Notes under the pieces: model-generated | Database searches by the model: none | Told to the model about the DNA's origin: nothing | The model's input: only the letters and a program-made list of their open reading frames with translations | Made by a program: the position numbers and the translations under genes | NCBI GenBank assembly: GCA_025934635.1 | Contig: JAICWX010000140.1 | Coordinates: forward strand, 1-21,418 | Length of the DNA stretch: 21,418 bases | Direction: 5' to 3' | Origin: Streptosporangiaceae bacterium | GTDB lineage: Bacteria; Actinomycetota; Actinomycetes; Streptosporangiales; Streptosporangiaceae | Shown here: positions 1 through 8,752 of the stretch, in pieces | Layout: each line of letters starts with the position of its first letter | Position numbering within the stretch: position 1 is the stretch's first letter

Positions 1-28
1 TCGGTTCCCCGGCCAGTCGTCGCTTACG

Positions 29-39
29 GTAACGGTTAC
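29..39. promoter_or_regulatory. GTAAC-G-GTTAC palindrome (operator candidate)
   Basis: The sequence GTAACGGTTAC has perfect 5-bp arms around one central base. It is one of a set of GTAAC/GTTAC dyads found in the non-coding DNA of this window (also 105-117, 294-305, 9738-9751) and overlaps the predicted start of the leftward promoter. The binding protein is unknown. Confidence 0.4.
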
Positions 40-47
40 GCTCAGTG

Positions 48-76
48 ACGGTAGGCGGCGAGCGCTATAAGGTCAA
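48..76 (-). promoter_or_regulatory. Putative leftward sigma70-type promoter
   Basis: Read on the minus strand, TTGACC (71-76) is followed after exactly 17 bases by TACCGT (48-53), which fits the actinobacterial TTGACn / TAnnnT pattern. Transcription would start near base 41 and leave the window leftwards. The palindrome GTAAC-G-GTTAC at 29-39 would lie at the predicted start site, where a repressor could act. This is inference from spacing and hexamers only. Confidence 0.35.
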
Positions 77-104
77 GCCGAATGGCAAAAACTGGCTTAA
101 CTCG

Positions 105-117
105 GCCGGTAACCGGC
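105..117. promoter_or_regulatory. GCCGGT-A-ACCGGC palindrome (operator candidate)
   Basis: A 13-bp dyad with perfect 6-bp arms around a central A, containing GGTAACC. It lies between the two likely divergent promoters and shares the GGTAAC core with the dyads at 29-39 and 294-305. The regulator is unknown. Confidence 0.35.
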
Positions 118-246
118 TAGCTCTCCCGGATCACTATGTACCCTCCGCCGGCCGGCCAGAACCCAGCTGAAATCAGGTTTCCCGTCGCTGTGGGCCTGTT
201 GCGACCACATAGCCAACTCTCGTCATGTTCTGTCGCGATACGTCCG

Positions 247-264
247 ATGTGACGTAAATCACAT
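247..264. promoter_or_regulatory. CRP-family binding site (TGTGA-N6-TCACA)
   Basis: TGTGACGTAAATCACA at 248-263 matches the TGTGAnnnnnnTCACA consensus of E. coli, mycobacterial and Streptomyces CRP exactly. The dyad extends by one more A/T pair on each side. It lies about 50-65 bases upstream of the predicted pyr -10 box (312-317), a distance compatible with class I activation. The match is seen directly; binding by a cAMP receptor protein and the direction of control are inference. Confidence 0.6.
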
Positions 265-293
265 GACTCGCCGGTAGGGGCAATGCGACCAGC

Positions 294-305
294 GTTACCG
301 GTAAC
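294..305. promoter_or_regulatory. GTTACCGGTAAC perfect palindrome at the pyr promoter
   Basis: A perfect 12-bp palindrome that ends six bases before the predicted -10 hexamer (312-317), so it lies in the -35/-10 spacer region. That is a typical place for a repressor operator. No good -35 hexamer is present at the usual distance. It shares its core with dyads at 29-39 and 105-117. The regulator is unknown. Confidence 0.45.
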
Positions 306-311
306 TCCCCG

Positions 312-317
312 TATGAT
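312..317 (+). promoter_or_regulatory. Predicted -10 box of the pyr operon promoter
   Basis: TATGAT is a near-consensus -10 hexamer (TAnnnT). No clear TTGACA-like -35 lies 16-19 bases upstream, which would fit dependence on an activator such as a protein bound to the CRP-type site at 247-264. The predicted start near 322-325 gives a leader of about 50 nt that consists almost entirely of the PyrR hairpin. Confidence 0.45.
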
Positions 318-331
318 CGTCAACGTAGACA

Positions 332-945
<614 letters not shown>

Positions 946-949
946 CACC

Positions 950-1906
950 ATGAAGCGCCATCTGATCTCCGCCGCCGACCTGAGCCGGGCCGACGCGCTG
1001 CTCATCCTCGACACCGCGGAGGAACTGGCCCAGCTGGCCGACCGCCCGATCAAGAAGCTGCCCACGCTGCGCGGGCGGACCGTGGTCAACCTCTTCTACG
1101 AGGACTCCACCAGGACCAGGATCTCGTTCGAGGCCGCGGCCAAGCGGCTCTCCGCCGACGTGATCAACTTTTCGGCGAAGGGGTCGAGCGTCGCCAAGGG
1201 GGAGAGCCTCAAGGACACCGCGCTGACGCTGGAGGCGATGGGCGCGGACGCCGTGGTCATCAGGCACGGGGCGTCAGGCGCGGCGCACCGGCTGGCCGGC
1301 TGGGTGCGCGGCAGTGTGCTGAACGCCGGGGACGGCACGCACGAGCATCCCACCCAGGCACTGCTGGACGCGTTCACCATCCGGCGCAGGCTCAAAGGAC
1401 CGCAAGCGCGCGGCGACGGCCTCGACGGCCTGCGGGTGACGATCGTCGGGGACGTGCTGCACAGCCGGGTCGCCCGCTCCAACGTCCTGCTGCTCAGCAC
1501 GCTCGGCGCCGAGGTGACCCTGGCCGCCCCGCCGACGCTGCTGCCGCTCGCCGTGGGCAGCTGGCCCTGCGCGGTCAGCTATGACCTGGACAGCGCGCTG
1601 CCCAAGACCGACGTGGTGATGATGCTCCGGGTCCAGCAGGAGCGGATGAACGCCGCCTACTTCCCGAGCGTGCGCGAGTACAGCCGCCGCTACGGCCTTG
1701 ACGCCGAACGGATGGCACGGCTGCCCGGGCACGCCATCGTCATGCACCCTGGGCCAATGAACAGGGGGGTCGAGATCGCGGCGGAGGTAGCGGATTCCGT
1801 CCGCTCGACGATCGTGGAACAGGTCGCCAACGGCGTCACCACCCGGATGGCGGCCCTGTACCTGCTGCTCGGCGGCACGGAGTTCCCGGCCACGGGGGAG
1901 GCCTGA
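950..1906 (+). CDS. pyrB: Aspartate carbamoyltransferase catalytic chain
   Basis: PyrB condenses carbamoyl phosphate with L-aspartate to give N-carbamoyl-aspartate, the committed step of UMP synthesis. The 318-residue length is typical. The carbamoyl-phosphate loop FYEDSTRTR is at 49-57, the mobile loop SSVAKGES at 79-86 (Lys84 numbered as in E. coli), HPTQALLD at 133-140 and the aspartate-domain motif [12 protein letters not shown] near the C terminus. No regulatory chain pyrI follows, as expected in actinobacteria. AGGGGAGG at 935-942, partly inside the end of pyrR, is the RBS for the ATG at 950. The stop TGA shares a base with the pyrC ATG, so the two are translationally coupled. Confidence 0.97.
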   Translation: MKRHLISAADLSRADALLILDTAEELAQLADRPIKKLPTLRGRTVVNLFYEDSTRTRISFEAAAKRLSADVINFSAKGSSVAKGESLKDTALTLEAMGADAVVIRHGASGAAHRLAGWVRGSVLNAGDGTHEHPTQALLDAFTIRRRLKGPQARGDGLDGLRVTIVGDVLHSRVARSNVLLLSTLGAEVTLAAPPTLLPLAVGSWPCAVSYDLDSALPKTDVVMMLRVQQERMNAAYFPSVREYSRRYGLDAERMARLPGHAIVMHPGPMNRGVEIAAEVADSVRSTIVEQVANGVTTRMAALYLLLGGTEFPATGEA

Positions 1907-3204
1907 TGACGGACCACGACAGCTGGCTGATCAAGGGCGTTACGATCCCCGGCGGTGAAGGGCCGACCAGCCTCCTGCTCGGCGGCGGATCCATCACGGA
2001 CGTCGGCCCAAGCGTCGAGCACCCAGACGCCCGGGTGCTCGACGCGGACGGCCTGATCGCCCTGCCCGGCCTGGTCGACCTGCACACGCACCTGCGCGAG
2101 CCGGGTCGCGAGGACGCCGAGACGGTGCAGACCGGAACGGCGGCCGCGGCCCTCGGCGGCTTCACCGCCGTGCACGCCATGGCCAACACCGACCCGGTGG
2201 CCGATACCGCCGGGGTGGTCGAGCAGGTCTGGCGGCTCGGCCGGGCCGCGGGCCACTGCGATGTCCAGCCGGTCGGCGCCGTCACGATCGGCCTGGGCGG
2301 CGCCCGGCTGGCCGAGCTCGGCACGATGGCGGATTCGGCCGCGCGGGTCCGCGTGTTCTCCGACGACGGCCGGTGCGTCGCCGACCCGCTGCTGATGCGC
2401 CGGGCCCTGGAGTACGTCAAGGCCTTCGACGGGGTGATCGCGCAGCACGCGCAGGACCCCCGGCTCACCGAGGGCGCCCAGATCAACGAGGGCGAGATGT
2501 CCGCCCGGCTGGGCCTGGCGGGCTGGCCCGCCGTGGCCGAGGAGGGCATCATCGCGCGTGACTGCCTGCTCGCCGCGCACGTCGGCTCGGCGCTGCACGT
2601 CTGCCACGTCTCCACGGCCGGGTCCGCGGACATCATCCGCTGGGCCAAGTCCAAGGGCTGGCCGGTCACGGCCGAGGTCACGCCGCACCACCTGCTGCTG
2701 ACCGACGAGCTCGCGGCGGGCTACGACCCGGTGTTCAAGGTCAACCCGCCGCTGCGCGCCGAGGAAGACGTGGCCGAGCTCAGGCGCGCCCTCGCCGACG
2801 GCACCATCGACTGCGTGGCCACCGACCACGCCCCGCACCCGGTGGAGGCCAAGGAAACGGAGTGGTCCGAGGCGGCGTTCGGCATGACCGGCCTGGAGAC
2901 CGCGCTCCGGGTGGTGCAGCAGGCGATGGTCGATACCGGGCTGCTCGACTGGGCCGGGGTCGCCGACCGGATGTCAGTGCGGCCGGCCCGGATCGGGCGG
3001 GTCACCGGGCAGGGCGTCCCGCTGGCGCCGGGGGCGCCCGCCAACCTCACCCTTTACGACCCGGCGGCGGCGGCCGAGACGGTGACGTCAGGCGGCGCTT
3101 CCAAGAGCCGCAACAGCCCGTTCGCCGGGATGGAACTGCCCGGCCGGGTGGTCGCCACCTTCCTGCGCGGCGTCCCGACCGTGCTCGACGGAAAACTGGC
3201 CTGA
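1906..3204 (+). CDS. pyrC: Dihydroorotase
   Basis: PyrC closes N-carbamoyl-aspartate to dihydroorotate. The 432-residue protein belongs to the amidohydrolase superfamily. The zinc motif DLHTHLREPG is at 58-67 (His60, His62). SDDG at 152-155 supplies the Asp that replaces the carboxylated lysine in the Bacillus/Aquifex-type (class I) enzymes. His181, the HVCHVS segment at 231-236 and ATDHAPH at 305-311 (Asp307 as catalytic base) follow. The ATG overlaps the pyrB stop by one base. Downstream there is only a 61-bp gap to carA, filled by a 15-bp tandem repeat. In Mycobacterium and Streptomyces a small membrane-protein gene usually sits here; it is absent. Confidence 0.97.
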   Translation: MTDHDSWLIKGVTIPGGEGPTSLLLGGGSITDVGPSVEHPDARVLDADGLIALPGLVDLHTHLREPGREDAETVQTGTAAAALGGFTAVHAMANTDPVADTAGVVEQVWRLGRAAGHCDVQPVGAVTIGLGGARLAELGTMADSAARVRVFSDDGRCVADPLLMRRALEYVKAFDGVIAQHAQDPRLTEGAQINEGEMSARLGLAGWPAVAEEGIIARDCLLAAHVGSALHVCHVSTAGSADIIRWAKSKGWPVTAEVTPHHLLLTDELAAGYDPVFKVNPPLRAEEDVAELRRALADGTIDCVATDHAPHPVEAKETEWSEAAFGMTGLETALRVVQQAMVDTGLLDWAGVADRMSVRPARIGRVTGQGVPLAPGAPANLTLYDPAAAAETVTSGGASKSRNSPFAGMELPGRVVATFLRGVPTVLDGKLA

Positions 3205-3205
3205 C

Positions 3206-3250
3206 TTGGCGAGCACTGACTTGGCTGGCACTAACGTGGCCGGCACTGAA
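3206..3250 (+). repeat. Three-copy 15-bp tandem repeat before carA
   Basis: Units at 3206-3220, 3221-3235 and 3236-3250 follow the pattern [T/G]TGGC-nn-GCACTnAn. Each begins with TTG or GTG and all are in frame with carA. Translated, they would read MASTD-LAGTN-VAGTE, a possible 20-residue extension of CarA, but the proper RBS (3251-3258) lies after them. Confidence 0.8.
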
Positions 3251-3265
3251 GGGGGAGGACTCGAC

Positions 3266-4480
3266 ATGGCGCGCCCGGCCCTGCTCGTCCTGGAGGACGG
3301 CACCACCTTGCGCGGCACCGGCTTCGGCGCGGACGGCGAGACGTTCGGCGAGATGGTCTTCAACACCGGGATGACCGGTTACCAGGAAACGCTGACCGAC
3401 CCGTCCTACTGCCGCCAGATCGTCGCGATGACCGCGCCCCACGTCGGCAACACCGGTGTCAACGACGAAGACCCCGAGTCCGGCCGGGTGTGGGTCAGCG
3501 GCTACGTCGTGCGTGAGCCGGCCCGGCTGGCGTCCAGCTGGCGCGCCACCCGGGACCTGGACGCCTACCTGCGGGCCGAGGGCGTGACCGGCATCGCCGT
3601 GCGCGGCACCAGGCTGCTGACCCGGCGGGTCCGCGAGCAGGGGGCGATGCGGGCCGCCATCAGCACCGTGGAGACCAGCCCGGAGAAGCTGCTCGAGCGG
3701 GTGCTCGCCAGCCCGCCGATGACCGGGGCCGACCTGGCCCGGGTGGTGAGCACCCCCGAGCCCTACACGGTCCCGGCCGACGGGCCGGCCCGGTACCGCG
3801 TGGCCGCCGTCGACCTGGGCATCAAGGCGTCCACGCCGCGGAACCTCGCCGCCCGGGGCTGCGAGGTCCTGGTCCTGCCGGCCACCGCGACCGCCGGGCA
3901 GATCCTGGCCGCCGCGCCGGATGGCGTGTTCTTCAGCAACGGCCCCGGCGACCCGGCCGCGGCCACCTACGCGGTCGACGCGATGCGCGGGATCCTGGAC
4001 GCGGGCGTCCCGGTGTTCGGCATCTGCCTGGGCAGCCAGATCCTCGCCCGGGCCCTCGGCCTGGGCACCTACAAGCTCCGGTACGGCCACCGCGGCGTGA
4101 ACCAGCCGGTGCTGGACCTCGCCACCGGCCGCGTCTACATCACCAGCCACAACCACGGCTTCGCCGCCGCCCTCCCGGGTACGCCGGAAGAGGACGAGGG
4201 CGTTTCCGCGGAAACGCCGCGGGCAACGCCCGCGTCCCCGGCGACCTGGTCGCACGTACCGGAGCGGGCCCGGCACCCGTTCGGCACTCCCTATGGTCCG
4301 GCGGTGGTCAGCCACGTCAACCTGAACGACGGCGTGGTGGAGGGCCTGCGCCTGCTCGAGCGCCCGGTGTTCAGCGTGCAGTACCACCCCGAGGCCGCTC
4401 CCGGCCCGCACGACGCCGCGGACCACTTCGATCACTTCTGCACGCTACTTGAGCAGGGGGCAAGCCATGCCGAGGCGTGA
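3266..4480 (+). CDS. carA: Carbamoyl-phosphate synthase small (glutaminase) subunit
   Basis: CarA hydrolyses glutamine and passes ammonia to CarB. The chosen ATG at 3266 follows GGGGGAGG (3251-3258) and gives a standard N terminus ([13 protein letters not shown]). In-frame TTG/GTG codons from 3206 lack an RBS and lie in the tandem repeat. The N-terminal domain has [16 protein letters not shown]. The class I GATase domain has the nucleophile Cys254 in GICLGSQ (the usual His after Gly is Ser) and the His374/Glu376 pair in VQYHPEA. Between SHNHGFA and the conserved TPYG...VSHVNLNDG there are about 35 extra residues rich in Pro, Thr and Ala (roughly 303-338), encoded by palindromic DNA (4192-4237). 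The 3' end overlaps carB by 14 bases. Confidence 0.97.
   Translation: MARPALLVLEDGTTLRGTGFGADGETFGEMVFNTGMTGYQETLTDPSYCRQIVAMTAPHVGNTGVNDEDPESGRVWVSGYVVREPARLASSWRATRDLDAYLRAEGVTGIAVRGTRLLTRRVREQGAMRAAISTVETSPEKLLERVLASPPMTGADLARVVSTPEPYTVPADGPARYRVAAVDLGIKASTPRNLAARGCEVLVLPATATAGQILAAAPDGVFFSNGPGDPAAATYAVDAMRGILDAGVPVFGICLGSQILARALGLGTYKLRYGHRGVNQPVLDLATGRVYITSHNHGFAAALPGTPEEDEGVSAETPRATPASPATWSHVPERARHPFGTPYGPAVVSHVNLNDGVVEGLRLLERPVFSVQYHPEAAPGPHDAADHFDHFCTLLEQGASHAEA
4192..4237. repeat. Nested palindrome inside carA
   Basis: GGCGTTTCCGCGGAAACGCC at 4199-4218 is a perfect 20-bp palindrome. It is followed by a second hairpin, CGCGGGC/GCCCGCG (4218-4224/4228-4234). Both lie within an outer inverted repeat of 11-base arms, GGACGAGGGCG (4192-4202) and CGCCCGCGTCC (4227-4237), with one mismatch. 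The block coincides with the extra segment in CarA, so it looks like an in-frame insertion. Confidence 0.75.
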
Positions 4481-7400
4481 GGACCTGAAGTCGGTGCTGG
4501 TGATCGGGTCCGGCCCGATCGTGATCGGGCAGGGCTGCGAGTTCGACTACTCGGGCACCCAGGCCTGCCGGGTGCTGAAGGCCGAGGGCATCCGGGTCAG
4601 CCTGGTCAACTCCAACCCGGCGACGATCATGACCGACCCCGAGTTCGCCGACGCCACCTACGTCGAGCCGATCACCACCGAGACGCTGGAGAAGGTCATC
4701 GCCATCCAGCGCCCGGACGCGGTGCTCCCCACCCTGGGCGGCCAGACCGCGCTGAACGCCGCCGTCGCCCTGCACGACCAGGGCATCCTGCACAAGTACG
4801 ACGTCGAGCTGATCGGCGCGAACATCGACGCGATCCGGGCCGGCGAGGACCGCGAGCGGTTCAAGGAGATCGTCACCGGCCTCGGCGCCGAGGTGCCGAG
4901 CAGCACCATCTGCCGCGACCTGGACGCGTGCCGGGCGGCCGTGGCAGGCACGCCGGGGGAACCGGGCCTCGGCTACCCGGTCGTGATCCGCCCGAGCTTC
5001 ACCCTCGGCGGCCTCGGTTCCGGCATCGCCCGGGACGAGCAGGACCTGCGGCGCATCGCCGGGACCGGCCTGGACGCCAGCCCGACCCACGAGGTCCTGC
5101 TCGAGGAGTCCATCATCGGCTGGAAGGAGTTCGAGCTCGAGCTGATGCGCGACCAGGCCGACAACGTGGTCGTGGTCTGCTCGATCGAGAACATCGACCC
5201 GATGGGCGTGCACACTGGCGACTCGGTCACGGTCGCGCCCGCCATGACGCTCACCGACCGCGAGTACCAGCGGATGCGGGACACCGCGATCGCCATCATG
5301 CGCGCGGTCGGGGTGGACACCGGCGGCTGCAACATCCAGTTCGCGGTGGAGCCGCGCACCGGCCGGATGGTCGTGATCGAGATGAACCCGCGGGTCTCGC
5401 GCAGCAGCGCGCTGGCCTCCAAGGCCACCGGGTTCCCGATCGCCAAGATCGCCGCCCGCCTCGCCATCGGTTACACCCTCGACGAGATCCCGAACGACAT
5501 CACCGGGCAGACCCCGGCCTGCTTCGAGCCCGCGCTGGACTACGTGGTGGTCAAGGTGCCGCGGTTCGCGTTCGAGAAGTTCCCCGGCGCCGACGCCACC
5601 CTCACCACCCACATGAAGAGCGTCGGCGAGGCGATGGCCATCGGCCGCAGCTTCCCCGAAGCGCTGCAGAAGGCCCTGCGCTCCCTGGAGAGCAAGCACG
5701 CCCCGTTCGGCTACACCGAACCCCCGGGGGACGCGGAGGCCCTGCTGCGCGACTGCGGGACGCCGCACGACGGGCGGCTGGCCACCATCCACCGGGCCCT
5801 GCGGGCCGGTGCCAGCCCGGCCGACATCACCAGGGTCAGCGGCATCGACCCCTGGTTCATCGAGCAGATCCAGCACATAAACCAGATAGCCGAACGGGTG
5901 GCGGGTTCCGCCGTCCTGGACGCGGACACGCTCACCGCGGCGAAGGGCAGTGGCTTCTCCGACGCCCAGATCGCCGACCTGCGCGGCAGCACCGAAACGG
6001 TGGTCCGCGAGGTGCGCTGGGCGCTGGGCGTGCGCCCGGTCTACCACGCGGTGGACACCTGCGCCGCGGAGTTCGCCGCCCGCACCCCGTACCTGTACTC
6101 GACCTACGACGACGAGACCGAGGTGCCCGGCGGCAGCCAGCCCAAGGTGATCATCCTGGGCAGCGGGCCGAACCGGATCGGCCAGGGCATCGAGTTCGAC
6201 TACGCGTGCGTGCACGCCTCGTTCGCGCTGGCCGACGCGGGCTACGAGACCGTGATGGTCAACTGCAACCCGGAGACCGTCTCCACCGACTACGACACCT
6301 CCGGCCGGCTGTACTTCGAGCCGCTCACCCTGGAGGACGTGCTCGAGGTGGTCCGCGCGGAACAGCAGAGCGGCCCCGTCGCCGGGGTGATCGTGCAGCT
6401 CGGCGGGCAGACGCCGCTGGGCCTGTCGCGCGCGCTCGCGGCGGCCGGCGTCCCCGTGGTGGGCACCAGCCCCGAGGCGATCCACCTGGCCGAGGACCGG
6501 GGCGCGTTCGCCCGGGTGCTGGAGCAGGCGGGGCTGAGCGCGCCGCGCAACGGGACCGCCATCTCGCAGGACGAGGCGGCCCTGATCGCCCGCGAGATCG
6601 GCTACCCGGTCCTGGTGCGGCCCTCCTACGTACTCGGCGGCCGCGGCATGGAGATCGTCTACGACGACGCCACGCTGCGCTCCTACATGTCCCGGGCGAC
6701 CGAGGTGAGCCCCGGCCACCCCGTGCTGATCGACAAGTTCCTCGACGACGCGATCGAGATCGACGTCGACGCGCTCTACGACGGGGACGAGCTCTACCTC
6801 GGCGGGGTCATGGAGCACATCGAGGAGGCGGGCATCCACTCCGGCGACTCCGCCTGCGCGCTGCCGCCGATCACCCTCGGGCGCAGTGACATCGTGCAGA
6901 TCCGCGCGGCCACCCGGGCGATCGCCGCCGGGGTGGGCGTGCGCGGCCTCCTCAACGTGCAGTACGCGCTGGCCGGGGGAGTGCTGTACGTGCTCGAGGC
7001 CAACCCGCGGGCGTCGCGTACGATCCCGTTCGTGTCCAAGGCCACGGCGGTGCCGCTGGCCAAGGCGGCGGCCCGGATCATGCTCGGCGCCACCGTCGCC
7101 GGGCTGCGCGCGGAGGGGATGCTGCGGGCCGCCGGGGACGGCGGCGAGCTGCCGCTGGACGCCCCGGTGGCGGTGAAGGAAGCCGTGCTGCCGTTCGGGC
7201 GGTTCCGCGACCTGGCCGGCCAGGGCGTGGACACCGTGCTCGGCCCCGAGATGCGCTCGACCGGCGAGGTCATGGGCATCGACGTGGCGTTCGGCACCGC
7301 CTACGCGAAAGCCCAGGCGGCGGTGTACGGCTCGCTGCCGGTCAAGGGACGGGCGTTCGTCTCGGTGGCCAACCGGGACAAGCGGTCCATGATCTTCCCG

Positions 7401-7868
7401 GTCAAGCGCCTCGCCGACCTGGGTTTCGAGATCTGGGCGACCGAGGGAACCGCCGAGGTGCTGCGCCGCAACGGGGTTCGTGCCAAGATCGTGCGAAAGC
7501 ACGGTGACGGACCCGGACCTGACGGCGAGCCGACCGTGGTGACACGCATACTCGCCGGTGAGGTGGACCTGATCGTGAATACGCCGTTCGGCAGCCCGGG
7601 GCAGTCCGGGCCGCGCCTCGACGGCTACGAGATCCGCACCGCCGCGGTCCGCCGCGGCATCCCCTGCGTCACCACGGCCGCGGGGCTGGCCGCCGCCGTG
7701 CACGGAATCGAGGCCATCATCCGCGGCGAGGTCGGCGTGCGGTCCCTCCAGGAGCACGCCGCGCTGCTCGCGGGGGCCGGAGGCTCCCCGACAGCGCGGC
7801 GCTACGGTGAGAACCCCAGCGGGCCTGCGGGGGGTTTCAGGGGGGTCGCCCCCCCTGGTGATGAATAG
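4467..7868 (+). CDS. carB: Carbamoyl-phosphate synthase large subunit
   Basis: CarB makes carbamoyl phosphate from bicarbonate, ammonia and two ATP. The ATG at 4467 follows AGGGGG (about 4455-4460) and gives [22 protein letters not shown], the normal N terminus. Two homologous synthetase halves are visible: the first ATP-grasp ends in [18 protein letters not shown] (Glu about 305), the second in [17 protein letters not shown] (Glu about 844). A C-terminal MGS-like allosteric domain spans about 955-1090; in bacteria this domain senses UMP and ornithine. At 1133 residues it is longer than E. coli CarB (1073). The final 20-30 residues come from a GC palindrome (7828-7857) and are probably not functional. 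The stop overlaps the pyrK GTG. Confidence 0.97.
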   Translation: MPRREDLKSVLVIGSGPIVIGQGCEFDYSGTQACRVLKAEGIRVSLVNSNPATIMTDPEFADATYVEPITTETLEKVIAIQRPDAVLPTLGGQTALNAAVALHDQGILHKYDVELIGANIDAIRAGEDRERFKEIVTGLGAEVPSSTICRDLDACRAAVAGTPGEPGLGYPVVIRPSFTLGGLGSGIARDEQDLRRIAGTGLDASPTHEVLLEESIIGWKEFELELMRDQADNVVVVCSIENIDPMGVHTGDSVTVAPAMTLTDREYQRMRDTAIAIMRAVGVDTGGCNIQFAVEPRTGRMVVIEMNPRVSRSSALASKATGFPIAKIAARLAIGYTLDEIPNDITGQTPACFEPALDYVVVKVPRFAFEKFPGADATLTTHMKSVGEAMAIGRSFPEALQKALRSLESKHAPFGYTEPPGDAEALLRDCGTPHDGRLATIHRALRAGASPADITRVSGIDPWFIEQIQHINQIAERVAGSAVLDADTLTAAKGSGFSDAQIADLRGSTETVVREVRWALGVRPVYHAVDTCAAEFAARTPYLYSTYDDETEVPGGSQPKVIILGSGPNRIGQGIEFDYACVHASFALADAGYETVMVNCNPETVSTDYDTSGRLYFEPLTLEDVLEVVRAEQQSGPVAGVIVQLGGQTPLGLSRALAAAGVPVVGTSPEAIHLAEDRGAFARVLEQAGLSAPRNGTAISQDEAALIAREIGYPVLVRPSYVLGGRGMEIVYDDATLRSYMSRATEVSPGHPVLIDKFLDDAIEIDVDALYDGDELYLGGVMEHIEEAGIHSGDSACALPPITLGRSDIVQIRAATRAIAAGVGVRGLLNVQYALAGGVLYVLEANPRASRTIPFVSKATAVPLAKAAARIMLGATVAGLRAEGMLRAAGDGGELPLDAPVAVKEAVLPFGRFRDLAGQGVDTVLGPEMRSTGEVMGIDVAFGTAYAKAQAAVYGSLPVKGRAFVSVANRDKRSMIFPVKRLADLGFEIWATEGTAEVLRRNGVRAKIVRKHGDGPGPDGEPTVVTRILAGEVDLIVNTPFGSPGQSGPRLDGYEIRTAAVRRGIPCVTTAAGLAAAVHGIEAIIRGEVGVRSLQEHAALLAGAGGSPTARRYGENPSGPAGGFRGVAPPGDE
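7828..7857 (+). repeat. G/C-run palindromic element at the carB 3' end
   Basis: CAGGGGGG (7838-7845) pairs with CCCCCCTG (7850-7857) to give an 8-bp stem closed by a four-base loop. It is preceded by another run of G's (from about 7829) and TTTC. The arrangement GGGGGGT-n-GGGGGG-n-GCCCCC is shared with the insertion in priA (16701-16728). The stem ends about ten bases before the pyrK start, so it may limit ribosome access or rely on translation of carB to melt it. Confidence 0.65.
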
Positions 7869-8743
7869 TGCCGGTTCAGATCCGGGGCACCGTCCTGACC
7901 CTGCGGCGCGTCGACGCGTACCACGCGCTGACCCTCGTCGCGCCCGCCATCGCGACTAAATTCCGGCCGGGCCAGTTCATCACGATCGCGGTCGGCGGCC
8001 CGGAGACGTCCATGCTCGGGCGGCGGGCCTTCGCGGTCCATGACGTCCGCCCCGATCACGGCGGCACGGTGGAGATCGTGTTCGAGGCCCGCGGGCCCGG
8101 CACGCGCTGGCTGGCCTCGCTGCGCGCCCGGGACACCCTCGACACGGTGGGACCGCTCGGCCGGCCCTTCCCCATCCCCCGGGACCCGTCGAGCTGCCTG
8201 CTGATCGGCGTCGGCTACGGCAGCGCGCCGCTGTTCGGCCTGGCCGCGCGGCTGCGGGAACGCGGCTGCAGCATCGACTACCTGCTCGGCGGCGAGAGCG
8301 CGGACCGGGTGTTCGGCGCGCTGACCGCCCGGCGGAACGGGCGCAGCGCCGCCGTCGCGACCACCGACGGCTCGTTCGGCGCGCGCGGCCCGGTGACCGC
8401 CCTGATGGAGCAGATCATCCGCGAGGCGCGGACCGACGTGATCTACGCGTGCGCCCCCGTCCCGGTCCTGCGGGAGGTCGCGGCGATCGCCGGCCGGTAT
8501 GACATCCCGGTGCAAGCCTCGGTGGACGTGCCGATGGCGTGCGGGACCGGGGTCTGCATGGGATGCGTGCTGCCGGTCACCGGGACCGACGGGATCACCC
8601 GGATCGTGCGCTCCTGCGTGGACGGCCCGGTGTTCCGCGCCGACCTGGTCCGCTGGGACGACGTGGGGACCATCCCGTTCGACGCGCTGGGCGCGCCCGG
8701 GTGGCAGCCGGCCCGGACCCCGGAATCACGCTATGCCGGGTAG
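7868..8743 (+). CDS. pyrK: Dihydroorotate dehydrogenase electron-transfer subunit (FAD, 2Fe-2S)
   Basis: PyrK partners class 1B PyrD and passes electrons from dihydroorotate oxidation via FMN, the 2Fe-2S cluster and FAD to NAD+. The 291-residue protein has a ferredoxin-reductase-like FAD domain (PGQFITIAV at 34-42, GRRAFAVHD at 51-59), a nucleotide-binding segment GVGYGSAPLFGLA (114-126) and the C-terminal iron-sulfur motif with Cys225, Cys230, Cys233 and Cys250 (ACGTGVCMGC ... RSCVDGPVF). The GTG start overlaps the carB stop by one base and lacks a good RBS, which suggests coupling to carB. The gene directly precedes pyrD. It is not part of the corresponding operon in Mycobacterium tuberculosis, as far as I recall. 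Confidence 0.93.
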   Translation: MPVQIRGTVLTLRRVDAYHALTLVAPAIATKFRPGQFITIAVGGPETSMLGRRAFAVHDVRPDHGGTVEIVFEARGPGTRWLASLRARDTLDTVGPLGRPFPIPRDPSSCLLIGVGYGSAPLFGLAARLRERGCSIDYLLGGESADRVFGALTARRNGRSAAVATTDGSFGARGPVTALMEQIIREARTDVIYACAPVPVLREVAAIAGRYDIPVQASVDVPMACGTGVCMGCVLPVTGTDGITRIVRSCVDGPVFRADLVRWDDVGTIPFDALGAPGWQPARTPESRYAG

Positions 8744-8752
8744 GGGGCACCC

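Noticed and set aside
3206..3265. TTG start for carA giving 20 extra residues
   Set aside because: The extension is a 15-bp tandem repeat without RBS; the ATG at 3266 has GGGGGAGG and a standard CarA N terminus.
4371..7757. Minus-strand open frame of 1128 codons opposite carB
   Set aside because: It is a shadow caused by high GC at third positions; the translation has no known domain, while the plus strand is a clear CarB.
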